DNA of 64,000 nt from Pseudobdellovibrionaceae bacterium. GTDB lineage: Bacteria; Bdellovibrionota; Bdellovibrionia; Bdellovibrionales; Bdellovibrionaceae. Under the pieces are notes generated by a model. It was not told the DNA's origin. It saw nothing but the letters and a program-made list of their open reading frames with translations, and made no database searches. A program made the position numbers and the translations under genes. Below, piece by piece: positions 9,550 through 18,387 of the stretch (position 1 is its first letter; each line of letters opens with the position of its first letter). The DNA is taken from assembly GCA_021731025.1 (NCBI GenBank), contig JAKFYD010000007.1, positions 88,985 through 152,984 on the forward strand, written 5' to 3'.

Positions 9550-10466
9550 ATTCCTATCGCGCCGGTTTTATCGGCCTTATCGGTCAGCCCAATGCCGGGA
9601 AAAGCACCCTGATGAATTTTTTAGTGGACCAAAAAGTTTCCATCGTGACGGCAAAACCGCAAACCACACGTCGAAGGGTCATGGGCATTCACAGTTCTAA
9701 AGAAGGACAAATTGTTTTCGTGGATTCTCCGGGCTTGATCCAGGCGGACCGAGGACTCAATGGGTTTTTAGCTCAAGAAGCCGAAGACGTGATGAGAAAT
9801 GTGGATGCCTTGTGGGCCATCGTCAGCGTTGATGAAGAAAAAGCGGAAGATGCAAAGAAAGTGATCGAACTTGTGTCCTCACAAAAAAAACCGTGGATTG
9901 GGATCGTTACTAAAACGGATCTGCAAGAAAAAGCTCATCGTGTTTTGATTCTCAAAGATCTTATCGAGAAAAAAGGTGGTAAAGCCTTTGCCATTTCCAG
10001 TGTGGATCCCGATGAAGAGGAAAAAAGTCTGCGTCAGGATCTTCTGCAAGAAGCGCTCAAGCTGATTCCAGAATCGCCGGCGCCTCTTTATGATGTTGAA
10101 CTTTTCACTCCCGAGAGCGCGCGGAATTTAGCGGCGGAAGTCGTGCGGGAAAAATGTTTTGAACATCTTCACCATGAACTTCCTTATAATCTTGCTGTGC
10201 GTATCATAAAATTTGATGAAGTCGCAAAAACAGTTCCTCATTTGAGCATTGAAATTATCGTGGCGAAAGAGAGTCACAAGGGAATGGTCATTGGTAAAGC
10301 TGGATCCGTTCTTAAAAAAATCGGTTCGGATGCTCGTAAAGAAATTGAAAAAATCATGGGCGAGAAAATATTTTTAGATCTTAAGGTTTCCTGCCGTGAA
10401 GATTGGTTTTCCAACAACAGGTTAATGAAGGAGCTAGGTTATGTCGTCACTGATTCCAAGGATTGA
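9546..10466 (+). CDS. era: Era GTPase
   Basis: 306 residues. This essential GTPase binds the 3' end of 16S rRNA during 30S assembly. Visible are G1 GQPNAGKST, the switch region with TAKPQTTRRRVMGI, G3 DSPG, G4 TKTD, and a C-terminal KH domain (about 215-300) containing GMVIGKAGSVLKKIG. The start is within the rnc stop (ATGA) with GGGAGAA upstream; the 3' end overlaps der by 26 bases. Confidence 0.97.
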   Translation: MNSYRAGFIGLIGQPNAGKSTLMNFLVDQKVSIVTAKPQTTRRRVMGIHSSKEGQIVFVDSPGLIQADRGLNGFLAQEAEDVMRNVDALWAIVSVDEEKAEDAKKVIELVSSQKKPWIGIVTKTDLQEKAHRVLILKDLIEKKGGKAFAISSVDPDEEEKSLRQDLLQEALKLIPESPAPLYDVELFTPESARNLAAEVVREKCFEHLHHELPYNLAVRIIKFDEVAKTVPHLSIEIIVAKESHKGMVIGKAGSVLKKIGSDARKEIEKIMGEKIFLDLKVSCREDWFSNNRLMKELGYVVTDSKD

Positions 10467-11790
10467 TAATCCTAAGGTGGCGATCATAGGTCGCCCCAAC
10501 GTGGGGAAATCCACACTATTTAATATTATCACTGATACTCGGAAGTCGTTGGTGAAAAACCAGCCCGGCGTTACTCGCGACATCATGATTCATCCCGTAA
10601 ACATCTGGGGTAAAAATTTCGATCTTCTAGACACTGGCGGAGTGACTGAATCTGCGGATTTAGTTTCACAGATGATTCGCGAGCAGGTGAAAGATTTCTT
10701 GCAGACCGTAGATCTCATTGTTGCGGTGATGGACGGGCGCAGCGGGCTTTTGCCTGAAGACCGAGACATCATTCGTCTGGCGAAACAGACGGGCAAAGAT
10801 TTTTTATTGGTCATCAATAAAGTCGATCGTGTTCACGAAGAAGAAATTGCTAAAGCTGATTTTTATGAATTTGGTGTGGATCTTGTGTCAGCCTCTTTCG
10901 AACAGCGTCGCGGTCTTTCTGATATTCTCGAGTGGATAACAAATCGTCTGCCTGAATCCCAAAGTGTCGAACGCGAAGCTTTGACCTTAACTTTGGTGGG
11001 GAAACCCAACGTCGGTAAAAGCTCCATTTGCAATGCGCTGCTAGGCTCGTCACGAATGCTTGTCAGTCCCATGGCAGGAACGACAGTAGATGCAGTGGAT
11101 ACACCCTTCGAGTGGAATGGAAGCTCTTATGTGTTGGTGGATACCGCGGGATTACGCCGGTCCTCGCGTCGAGAAGAAGGTTTGGAAATCATTTCTGCTT
11201 TTAAATCCCAGGAAGCCATTCGACGATCTGATTTAATTTTACTGGTGATCGATGCGAATATGGGTCCCACCGATCAAGACGCCAAAATCATGCAAGCTAT
11301 ATTGGAAGATCATAAAGCGGTTATCCTGGTGGCTAACAAAACGGATATCGCAGCGAAAGAAATTCCTGAGTTTCGCAAAAAGTTTCAGGAAAAAGTGGAT
11401 GAAACTTTCCACTTTTTCCCTGACGTGCACTTCGTATATACCAGCGCGACCACAGGCTATGGACTCGAAGACTTGTTTCAAAAAATCGAGCAGGTGAAAA
11501 AACAGATGAACATGAGGATCTCGACTTCAGATCTGAATGATTTCTTTTTCGATGTGATTCGTAAGGCTCCGTCGCCAGTTTATGCGACAACGAATGTGAA
11601 ATTTTATTATCTGACTCAAACTTATCAAAAACCGCCAGCTTTTATTGCTTTCGCGAATCATCCTGACGGGGTTACAAATGCTTATCGAAGATTTTTAACA
11701 AAAAATCTAAAAGAGCGATTTGGTTTAATGGGAATGACTGTGCGAATCTTCTGTATGAAATCGCGACGAGATTCGAGCCGAACGGATTGA
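10441..11790 (+). CDS. der: Der (EngA) tandem GTPase
   Basis: 449 residues. This double GTPase acts in 50S ribosome assembly. The first G domain has GRPNVGKST and NKVD; the second has GKPNVGKSS and ANKTD. The KH-like C-terminal domain (about 355-440) contains FIAFANHPDGVTNAYRRFL. The ATG at 10441 has AAGGAG upstream and lies inside the era coding end. The 3' end overlaps the transporter gene (TTGA). Confidence 0.97.
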   Translation: MSSLIPRIDNPKVAIIGRPNVGKSTLFNIITDTRKSLVKNQPGVTRDIMIHPVNIWGKNFDLLDTGGVTESADLVSQMIREQVKDFLQTVDLIVAVMDGRSGLLPEDRDIIRLAKQTGKDFLLVINKVDRVHEEEIAKADFYEFGVDLVSASFEQRRGLSDILEWITNRLPESQSVEREALTLTLVGKPNVGKSSICNALLGSSRMLVSPMAGTTVDAVDTPFEWNGSSYVLVDTAGLRRSSRREEGLEIISAFKSQEAIRRSDLILLVIDANMGPTDQDAKIMQAILEDHKAVILVANKTDIAAKEIPEFRKKFQEKVDETFHFFPDVHFVYTSATTGYGLEDLFQKIEQVKKQMNMRISTSDLNDFFFDVIRKAPSPVYATTNVKFYYLTQTYQKPPAFIAFANHPDGVTNAYRRFLTKNLKERFGLMGMTVRIFCMKSRRDSSRTD

Positions 11791-13160
11791 CGAACCGAAG
11801 TTGGAGAACCCGCTACGGGTTTTATTTTTTAGCGGTTGGATCGGCTTTTGGTTTGGGAAACCTTTGGCGATTTCCCTATGTTGTTGGTGAAAACGGGGGC
11901 GGCGCCTTTGTTTTGCTGTACATCTTTTTAGCTCTGACTTTAGGTTTACCCATGTTGATCGCAGAAATGATGTTGGGTCGTCTCACGCGGCAATCGGTGG
12001 TGATGGCCACACGAAAAGTTTCACTGACCAGCGGCAAAGATTTTAAATTCCTAAGCGCGCTTCCGGTCATTTTAAGTTTAGTGGTGCTTTCCTATTATTC
12101 AGTGATCAGCGGATGGGTTTTGCATTTCATCATGCAATTTGTCTTGAGTCTTTTTGGTTCGACGCAAATTGGATCCAGCAGCATGGTCTTGCTCCTGAAA
12201 AACGGCGGATTGCAATTTGGTTTGGCTTCGGTGCATTTGTTGATCACTTTGATTGTCGTTGTGAAGGGAGTTCAAAACGGTTTGGAAAAGTGGATCGGTT
12301 GGACCATGCCTTTCTTTGCTTTTTTGGTGGTGTTTTTAATTTGGAAGTCCACTTCACTGTCGACAACAGATGATGTTTTGCGATTTTTATTTTATCCCGA
12401 CTTTTCGAAATTAACTTTGTTTTCCTTGAATCACGCTGTTGGCCACGTGCTTTTCACCTTGTCGGTAGGCTTTGGGACAATGGTGACCTTTGGCAGTTAC
12501 GTGCGTGAAGATCAACATGTTCCCACGGCGGGCTTAAGGGTTTCCTTGTTTGATAGCATTGTTTCCCTGGGTTCACTTTTTATTATTTTTCCCTTGGTGT
12601 TTAAAGCTTCTAATCGAACGATCACGGATCCCGCATTGATGTTCGACGTTTTACCACAATTTTTTATCGAGATGAAAGGGGGACTGCTCTTCGGTCTTGC
12701 TTTCTTCGTCTGTCTTTATCTTGCGGCTTTGAACGCAAGCATGGGTTTGTTAGAAACGGTCGTCTCGAACATTTTGGATATTTTTAATAAAAAAATAAAT
12801 CGCAATCAAGCCGGCTGGGCAACGGGAGCGCTGGCCTTGTTGCTCACTTTATTGCCATCACTCTCGGGTAGTTTTTTTCGTGAAGCTCGCCTAGGAGAGA
12901 AGGGACTCATCGAGTTGATTGACTCGATCCTGATCAACGGATTTTTACCTTTAGTCGCTTTAGGTCTCTCCTACATTTTCTTTAAGGGAGTTTCTTTAAA
13001 GGACAAAGAAAGACTCTTCGTCGATAAGGAGCGGTTTGTGAGTTATTCGATGTTTCCTCAATGGATCTTTGCTTTACGGTGGTTTGCTCCTTCAATCATT
13101 ATTTTGGGTTGGTTGTTGCACCTTTTTGGTTTGTTGAAGATAATTTGGCAGAATGACTAA
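11787..13160 (+). CDS. Sodium-dependent transporter, NSS/SNF family
   Basis: 457 residues with about 12 hydrophobic segments. The N-terminal signature GSAFGLGNLWRFPYVVGENG is diagnostic of the neurotransmitter:sodium symporter (LeuT-like) family, whose bacterial members import amino acids with Na+. The substrate cannot be read from the sequence. The TTG start overlaps the der stop, and the 3' end overlaps lspA by 8 bases, so it belongs to the same operon. Confidence 0.93.
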   Translation: MTNRSWRTRYGFYFLAVGSAFGLGNLWRFPYVVGENGGGAFVLLYIFLALTLGLPMLIAEMMLGRLTRQSVVMATRKVSLTSGKDFKFLSALPVILSLVVLSYYSVISGWVLHFIMQFVLSLFGSTQIGSSSMVLLLKNGGLQFGLASVHLLITLIVVVKGVQNGLEKWIGWTMPFFAFLVVFLIWKSTSLSTTDDVLRFLFYPDFSKLTLFSLNHAVGHVLFTLSVGFGTMVTFGSYVREDQHVPTAGLRVSLFDSIVSLGSLFIIFPLVFKASNRTITDPALMFDVLPQFFIEMKGGLLFGLAFFVCLYLAALNASMGLLETVVSNILDIFNKKINRNQAGWATGALALLLTLLPSLSGSFFREARLGEKGLIELIDSILINGFLPLVALGLSYIFFKGVSLKDKERLFVDKERFVSYSMFPQWIFALRWFAPSIIILGWLLHLFGLLKIIWQND

Positions 13161-13635
13161 AAATCAATTTAATTATTTTCTGGTCGCCTTGATATTTATC
13201 TTAGATCAATCGACAAAATTTTTAGCGCGAAAATATCTCGAGGCTCGCGAGCCAATTGAAATTTGGACGGGTCATATTCGTCTTCAGCTGGTTCATAATA
13301 CGGGAGCATTCTTAAGCATGGGTGCTGAGTGGCCCGGCTATTTGCGATGGACGGTGTTGATTGCTTTTGTTTTCTTTTTCCTATTTTTTCTATGGCGTTT
13401 GATGATCAAAGAAAGCAGCACGCCGAAACAAAAAACTTGTTACGCCATAGTTTTGGGCGGTGGTTTAGGAAATCTGTTAGATCGTTTGTTGATGGGTGAA
13501 GTGACTGATTTTCTTTGGTTAGGAGCTGGTCCTGTACAGACAGGAGTTTTTAATTTAGCCGATGTCGCGATCTTGTTTGGAATCTTGGTCTTGCTTCTAG
13601 AAGTTCATCCCAAGAATAACAAGGATGTCGTATAG
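13153..13635 (+). CDS. lspA: LspA, lipoprotein signal peptidase (SPase II)
   Basis: 160 residues with four membrane segments. This inner-membrane aspartyl protease cleaves lipoprotein signal peptides. Visible are DQSTKFLARKYL, HNTGAFLSMG, and the two catalytic aspartates D110 (GNLLDRL) and D137 (FNLADVAI). The window encodes several lipobox proteins that would be its substrates. It is the last gene of the operon; its 3' end overlaps the convergent outer-membrane protein gene by 39 bases, with both reading frames in use. Confidence 0.96.
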   Translation: MTKNQFNYFLVALIFILDQSTKFLARKYLEAREPIEIWTGHIRLQLVHNTGAFLSMGAEWPGYLRWTVLIAFVFFFLFFLWRLMIKESSTPKQKTCYAIVLGGGLGNLLDRLLMGEVTDFLWLGAGPVQTGVFNLADVAILFGILVLLLEVHPKNNKDVV

Positions 13636-14355
13636 GTCTCCGCTGACCTTGTAGTTGAGCTTTTCTTGACCCGAGCCTGTGTTCAAAAAATCTTTATTTT
13701 CGTCGGCAAAATTAATGTAATGATAAGTGGCTTGAAGCCCCAAGAAAGCTTTTCGACGCATCAAAGGAATTTCTAAGCCGGCACCGATATCAGTTCCCAT
13801 AACACTTTCACGAGTCGTAATGTCCAGCTCGGGAAAATTATAGCTGCGGTAGTGTTGAGAGAATCCTCCCAAGATATAAGGATTAAGATCGGCTAAACCT
13901 TTGGTCACATTTTGAGTGTTCAAGAAATACTTTAAGTTAAAGCTGGTGGTCGTGAACGAAACACTTCCCGAATAATTTTTAACCAACGTCGAAAGCGTGG
14001 CCGAATTATCGCCAGTCATCAGGCCCAAACTGAAAGCAAGTCTCATGTCGAAAAAATAAGAAATCAACAAACCGAAGGTGGGACCTTGGCCATAGGCTTT
14101 CGCCATATTTTCCGTGAACATTCGTGGTCCTGCAGCAAGACCTACAGTGAAGAAACGCCCATTACGAAAAAAGTTAATATCAGCTTCTTCATCAGACGCT
14201 TCGTCAAATTCACTGTAATCTGTGAATGGATCGTAAGACTCGTCGGGGTCAGTTTGTGCCAATGCCGAGGTCACAGGCGCAGAGATGAAAAGAAATGAAA
14301 ACATCAATAGAGTAAAAACTTTTTTAGAAAAAATAAAATATCGGTGAGCCTTCAC
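13597..14355 (-). CDS. Outer-membrane beta-barrel protein
   Basis: About 252 residues from the GTG at 14355, chosen because GGGGGAAA sits just upstream; an in-frame ATG at 14373 precedes this SD and is less likely. A signal peptide (FTLLMFSFLFISAPVTSALAQ) is followed by an acidic stretch (DPDESYDPFTDYSEFDEASDEEAD). A series of amphipathic strands then ends in a terminal Phe (ILVILGMNF), as in OMPs of the OmpA/outer-membrane-protein-W size class. Function unknown. The last 13 codons overlap the 3' end of lspA on the other strand. Confidence 0.75.
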   Translation of the reverse strand: MKAHRYFIFSKKVFTLLMFSFLFISAPVTSALAQTDPDESYDPFTDYSEFDEASDEEADINFFRNGRFFTVGLAAGPRMFTENMAKAYGQGPTFGLLISYFFDMRLAFSLGLMTGDNSATLSTLVKNYSGSVSFTTTSFNLKYFLNTQNVTKGLADLNPYILGGFSQHYRSYNFPELDITTRESVMGTDIGAGLEIPLMRRKAFLGLQATYHYINFADENKDFLNTGSGQEKLNYKVSGDLYDILVILGMNF

Positions 14356-14645
14356 ATTTCCCCCATACATCAATGATGTATAATGTTTTCTGAAAAGAAA
14401 AGAAAAAGAATCATTTCAAAGCGAGATGATCATTTTGAGAAAACTCCTGTTTAGAGAATGAAAAAGTGTTTAATGTCTAAACGAATCTTCAATTGCCGAA
14501 ACATATTGAAGGCTTAGGCGAAACTATAACAGTATTTCACAAAGCCTGTTCTAAAAATGATTCATTTTCTCTGCTTAAATCAAACCCATAGGTTTTTGAA
14601 ATGGCGTGATTTGTGAACCTCAGTAAAGCAATTGGGGGCCTTTTC

Positions 14646-15488
14646 ATGCGACGCTTTATTAGCGGTCTCGATGTGAGACAGCGCAAATTCATGACCGACA
14701 TTTCATCATTCCTGATGATGTTTTTATTTTTCACCAGCTGCGGTCAGGTGGGCGAGTTGAATCTGGCTTCAAAGTCGAAGGGCGATATTGTCGGCACCGA
14801 TGAGTTTGTTCTAGAGAATGTGGAAGCCTGCGAAGAAATGACGAACACGGGTCAAATGCAAAAGGCTCAGCAAAAAATCACATTTCAAGATACAAGAGTT
14901 GAAACCGGCTTAGCCTCGATCTGCCCCTTCACTTCCGGAGGCGAAGATCGCGATGGAAATTTAAGCATGGAAGAAGGGCAAATGCGCGCTCGCTATGAGC
15001 AAAGCCAATCTCTGCAGTTGCCAGCAAATGCGGTAATTTGCGATGTTCAGTTGAGCAATAACTTGCAAAGATTCCGCTACGATGACGTTTTCTTTTTAAC
15101 TTTCAATAACTATGTTCTAGCGACAAACAACAAATCATCCCTGCGTCGAAGATTAACTCCCATGCGTGTCGGCGCTATGGAAGCGGGTGGGACTTACGAC
15201 CTTTTCAGTTACGATTGGAAGTCTTTGCGAACAGCGCCTTTCGAGAATGTCGTGGACGACTTTTGTTTAGGCAAAGAAGCAGGTCTAGGAGCTTGCACTT
15301 GGCCCATCACAGAACAAGCCGGTAAAATCCAATTCAAATGGGAGCCCGAAGTTTTTATTCGCCTGACAGCAAATTCCAGCCAGAAGCAGACGTTTAAATT
15401 TATCATTACGGGTGATAATGATAAGGGAGTCGATTGTTATCATGAAAAGCTTGAGCTTGATGTTCATGTTAATTATTATTTGAAGTAA
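14646..15488 (+). CDS. Putative lipoprotein
   Basis: 280 residues from ATG 14646, chosen because GGGGGCC lies just upstream; a GTG at 14613 is an alternative. The hydrophobic segment LMMFLFFTSC gives a lipobox Cys, so a membrane-anchored lipoprotein is expected. The mature part contains DRDGNLSMEEGQ, reminiscent of Ca-binding DxDG loops, and several cysteines (EACEEM, ASICPF, VICDV, DFCLG, GACTW) that could form disulfides. No named family is recognised. The 290 bases to the divergent outer-membrane gene hold no other gene. Confidence 0.68.
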   Translation: MRRFISGLDVRQRKFMTDISSFLMMFLFFTSCGQVGELNLASKSKGDIVGTDEFVLENVEACEEMTNTGQMQKAQQKITFQDTRVETGLASICPFTSGGEDRDGNLSMEEGQMRARYEQSQSLQLPANAVICDVQLSNNLQRFRYDDVFFLTFNNYVLATNNKSSLRRRLTPMRVGAMEAGGTYDLFSYDWKSLRTAPFENVVDDFCLGKEAGLGACTWPITEQAGKIQFKWEPEVFIRLTANSSQKQTFKFIITGDNDKGVDCYHEKLELDVHVNYYLK

Positions 15489-15500
15489 TCAATACGGAAA

Positions 15501-15520
15501 TTCTCGGCGCCGCGAATTTT
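15501..15520. repeat. GC-rich palindromic 20-mer matching the interior of the adjacent HNH gene
   Basis: Contains TTCTCGGCGCCGCGAA, a near-perfect palindrome around GGCGCC in an otherwise AT-rich intergenic region. The whole 20-mer is the exact reverse complement of bases 16400-16419 inside the HNH gene. The match stops exactly at both ends. The remainder of 15489-15767 holds no gene; a TTGACA hexamer at 15539-15544 lacks a convincing -10 partner. Confidence 0.5.
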
Positions 15521-15767
15521 ATTTTAATCAGAAAAATCTTGACATCCTATTTAGTGATTTTTTCGCTCGGGATTTTCATTGAGGAAAATAGCTTTAAATA
15601 CGGTATTGTTTACGTCAGCTTTGTCTATCCCGTGTTTATTTTCAAAATCTATCAACAGTTTTGCAGAAATAATTTCTCTTCGTCGTAGCTCAAATCTAAA
15701 CCAAAAACTCTGATTTTAAACCTATGCTAAATTCATCTCGGAATCTATTTTGCAGAAGAGGTTTATT

Positions 15768-16667
15768 ATGAATTTAAAAAATATCACTGATAGCGAATTA
15801 ATTAAAAAGACCGAAAATCTTGTCCGCACCGAGCGAGAAACATTAACGGTACTTCTTCATCACTTGCGTGAAGTTCAAAGGCGAAGGCTATTTTCTACTC
15901 TAAAATATAAATCCTTATTTGATTTTACAGTACGCCATTTGAAGTATCCTAAAGATCAAGCTTACCGGCGTATTGCTGCGATGAAACTTTTAAATGAGCT
16001 TCCTGAGGTCGAAGAGAAAATTAATTCCGGAGCAATTTCTTTAACTCACATTGGTCTTGCTCAGTCCTTTTTTCGTCAAGAGGAAAAGTTTACTGATAAA
16101 GAACTCACCACAGATCAGAAGAATGAAGTTTTTGAAATGATTGCAGGAAAATCCGTGAGAGATGCGGAACGCATTACGCTAGCTCTTGCTTCAAATCCTG
16201 TTGAAATAAAACCAGATCGAGTAAAGGCGGTTTCTGCAAATCGCATTGAAGTTAAATTTACGGCTACTTGCGAAGTTGAGAATAAAATTGAAACGCTCAA
16301 GGGCTTACTTGCGCATAAATTTCCTTCACTCACAATTGGTGAGTTATTTGATAAACTCTGTGATCTTGGTATCGAAGCTTGGGACCCCGCCGCGAAAGCA
16401 AAATTCGCGGCGCCGAGAAAAACTTCAACCGAGCGAAAAAAAATCTCTCAGGCTGAAATTCGCCGAAATATCTTCCGTAAAGCTCAAAACAAATGCGAAA
16501 ACTGCGGGTCAACTTATGCCCTTGAAATCGACCACTGCGAGCCCAAAGCCTTAGGGGGTGACTCTACGAAAGAAAACCTCCGCTTGCTCTGTCGTTCCTG
16601 CAACCAAAGAGCAGCGATAAAAGCCTATGGAATAATCAAAATGGAGAGGTATCTCGATGGATCATGA
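15768..16667 (+). CDS. HNH endonuclease-domain protein (copy 1)
   Basis: 299 residues from ATG 15768, chosen for the AGAAGAGG SD 10 bases upstream. The N-terminal ~130 residues are helical (ITDSELIKKTENLVRTERETL through HLKYPKDQAYRRIAA), a scaffold also present in the second HNH gene at 48959. A basic linker leads to a C-terminal HNH domain: CENCG, EIDHCEPKALGG, ENLRLLCRSCN. The metal-binding cysteines and catalytic-type histidine are intact. Such solitary HNH genes recur in Bdellovibrio; role (mobile, DNA repair or defence) unknown. No methyltransferase or integrase is adjacent. Confidence 0.78.
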   Translation: MNLKNITDSELIKKTENLVRTERETLTVLLHHLREVQRRRLFSTLKYKSLFDFTVRHLKYPKDQAYRRIAAMKLLNELPEVEEKINSGAISLTHIGLAQSFFRQEEKFTDKELTTDQKNEVFEMIAGKSVRDAERITLALASNPVEIKPDRVKAVSANRIEVKFTATCEVENKIETLKGLLAHKFPSLTIGELFDKLCDLGIEAWDPAAKAKFAAPRKTSTERKKISQAEIRRNIFRKAQNKCENCGSTYALEIDHCEPKALGGDSTKENLRLLCRSCNQRAAIKAYGIIKMERYLDGS

Positions 16668-16804
16668 GCAGCCTATAGAGGCAGGCCCACTTCACGAGTG
16701 AAAAGCGCGATGCGTCGATCATCTTAAATTCTCTCTCTAGTGGACGAAACTCTGTTTTCTACGTTAGGATCGCTGGCGAACCCCTCAATTAAGAGAGAAG
16801 ATTC

Positions 16805-17818
16805 ATGACGAATTCCTCGCAGTACCAGAAGGCCGGCGTCGACGTTGAAGCGGGTGACGCTCTTGTGGATTGGTTGCAGAAAAGCGAAAATCAAAAGCAA
16901 ATACACAGCGAAAGAATTCTCTCGGGCATTGGCGGTTTTGCTTCTGTCTTCAATATGCAATTTCCTGAAATTAAAAAACCTTGTTTGGTAACTTGCACTG
17001 ATGGAGTCGGAACCAAAGTGAAATGGGCTGCTCAGTTTCAAAAGTACGAGGGAATTGGTCAGGATCTCGTCGCAATGTGCGTGAATGATCTGATCTGTAC
17101 GGGTGGACGGCCTCTCCTGTTTCTCGATTATTATGCAACTGGAAAACTCGACATAAAAGCGGCGCAACTTTTTCTTCAAAGTATTAGAAAAGCCTGCGCT
17201 GATTCTTCAATGGCCTTGGTCGGTGGTGAAACAGCTGAGATGCCTGGAGTCTATCACGAAACTGATTTCGACTGCGCGGGATTCGCAGTTGGAATTGTAG
17301 ATCAGGATAAAACCCTCGGCCCACATCGAGTGCGAGTGGGAGACGTGATGATTGGCCTGGCAAGTTCAGGTTTTCATAGTAATGGCTACTCTTTGCTGCG
17401 AAAAGTTTTTGCGGACGATGCGAAGAATTTCATCAATGAACTGATGACGCCAACAAAACTCTACGTCGACATCATGATGGAATTACAAAAGAGCGGCATC
17501 GAGATCCATGCAGCAGCTCACATTACAGGCGGTGGTCTAGACAATATCCCGCGAGTCTTACCTGAAAAAACAGCCGCTCAAGTTAAACCTTGGACTTTCC
17601 CCAAATTATTTGCAGAAGTTCAAAAGCGCGCAGGAATGTCTTCCAAAGAAATGCTTTCGACTTTAAATTGCGGGCTGGGCTTTGTGATTGTCGCTCCAGC
17701 TAGTTCAGCTCAACAAATCCAACAACTGGCGAAAAAATTTAATCATGAAGCCTGGGATTTGGGTCAGGTGACTTCCTCGCCCAATGACCCCGATTGGTTC
17801 ATGGAGGGAGTAAAATGA
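16805..17818 (+). CDS. purM: PurM, AIR synthetase (FGAM cyclo-ligase)
   Basis: 337 residues. ATP-dependent ring closure of FGAM to AIR, step 5 of de novo purine synthesis. Family blocks visible are YQKAGVDVEAGD, LVTCTDGVGTKV, DLVAMCVNDLICTGG, LVGGETAEMPGVY, SSGFHSNGYSLLR and AHITGGGLDNIPRVL. It is the first gene of the compact pur operon. The 137 bases upstream hold no gene and no clear purine operator. GAGAGAAG provides the SD. Confidence 0.97.
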   Translation: MTNSSQYQKAGVDVEAGDALVDWLQKSENQKQIHSERILSGIGGFASVFNMQFPEIKKPCLVTCTDGVGTKVKWAAQFQKYEGIGQDLVAMCVNDLICTGGRPLLFLDYYATGKLDIKAAQLFLQSIRKACADSSMALVGGETAEMPGVYHETDFDCAGFAVGIVDQDKTLGPHRVRVGDVMIGLASSGFHSNGYSLLRKVFADDAKNFINELMTPTKLYVDIMMELQKSGIEIHAAAHITGGGLDNIPRVLPEKTAAQVKPWTFPKLFAEVQKRAGMSSKEMLSTLNCGLGFVIVAPASSAQQIQQLAKKFNHEAWDLGQVTSSPNDPDWFMEGVK

Positions 17819-18387
17819 AAACTTCGCGAGCCCACAGAAGTTTTGAAAATTCTCGGCTTGCGGTTTTTGTTTCTGGTCGTGGTTCTAATTTGCAGGTGAT
17901 GCTCAATCAACCTGATGACTTTCCGGTAGCTCTTGTTGTCAGTAACCGTAAAAACGCCGCTGCGATACTGAAAGCCAAACGCGCTGGTGTTCCTTGCTTC
18001 CTGATGAATGCTAAAACCGAATGGTCTGAAGTCACCGCTCAGCTGAAAGCTCACCGTATCAATTTAATTTACCTTCTTGGTTTTATGAAAATCCTTCCGG
18101 AAAAAGTTTGCCAAGAGTGGAGGGGGAGAGTAGTCAACATTCACCCTTCGCTTTTACCGCTGAATCCTGGTCTGGAAGGTTTTGAAAAAAGTTTTTCACA
18201 AAAGCAAGGTCTCGGAGTCAGTCTTCATGAAGTCATACCCGAAATGGATGCAGGCCCACTGATTTTCCAAAAAGAATTTTTCTCTTCACTGAATTTCAAA
18301 GACGATACGGACATCGAGAAAGAGCGAGTGGCTTTGAGTTTCACTGAACATCGCTTAGTCCGAGAAAGTGGGCGCCGGTGTTTGTGA
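17815..18387 (+). CDS. purN: PurN, GAR transformylase
   Basis: 190 residues, slightly short for PurN. It transfers a formyl group from 10-formyl-THF to GAR. Visible are the N-terminal VFVSGRGSNLQ, the active-site NIHPSLLPLNPGL (Asn and His present) and the Asp in EMDAGPLIFQ. The ATG at 17815 overlaps the purM stop (ATGA) and has GGAGGGAG upstream; an in-frame ATG at 17794 is less likely. The usual His-rich motif after PGL is altered (EGFEKSF), a minor oddity. Confidence 0.9.
   Translation: MKTSRAHRSFENSRLAVFVSGRGSNLQVMLNQPDDFPVALVVSNRKNAAAILKAKRAGVPCFLMNAKTEWSEVTAQLKAHRINLIYLLGFMKILPEKVCQEWRGRVVNIHPSLLPLNPGLEGFEKSFSQKQGLGVSLHEVIPEMDAGPLIFQKEFFSSLNFKDDTDIEKERVALSFTEHRLVRESGRRCL

Noticed and set aside
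15539..15567. Promoter for the HNH gene starting with TTGACA
   Set aside because: A perfect -35 hexamer, but no acceptable -10 at 15-19 bases.
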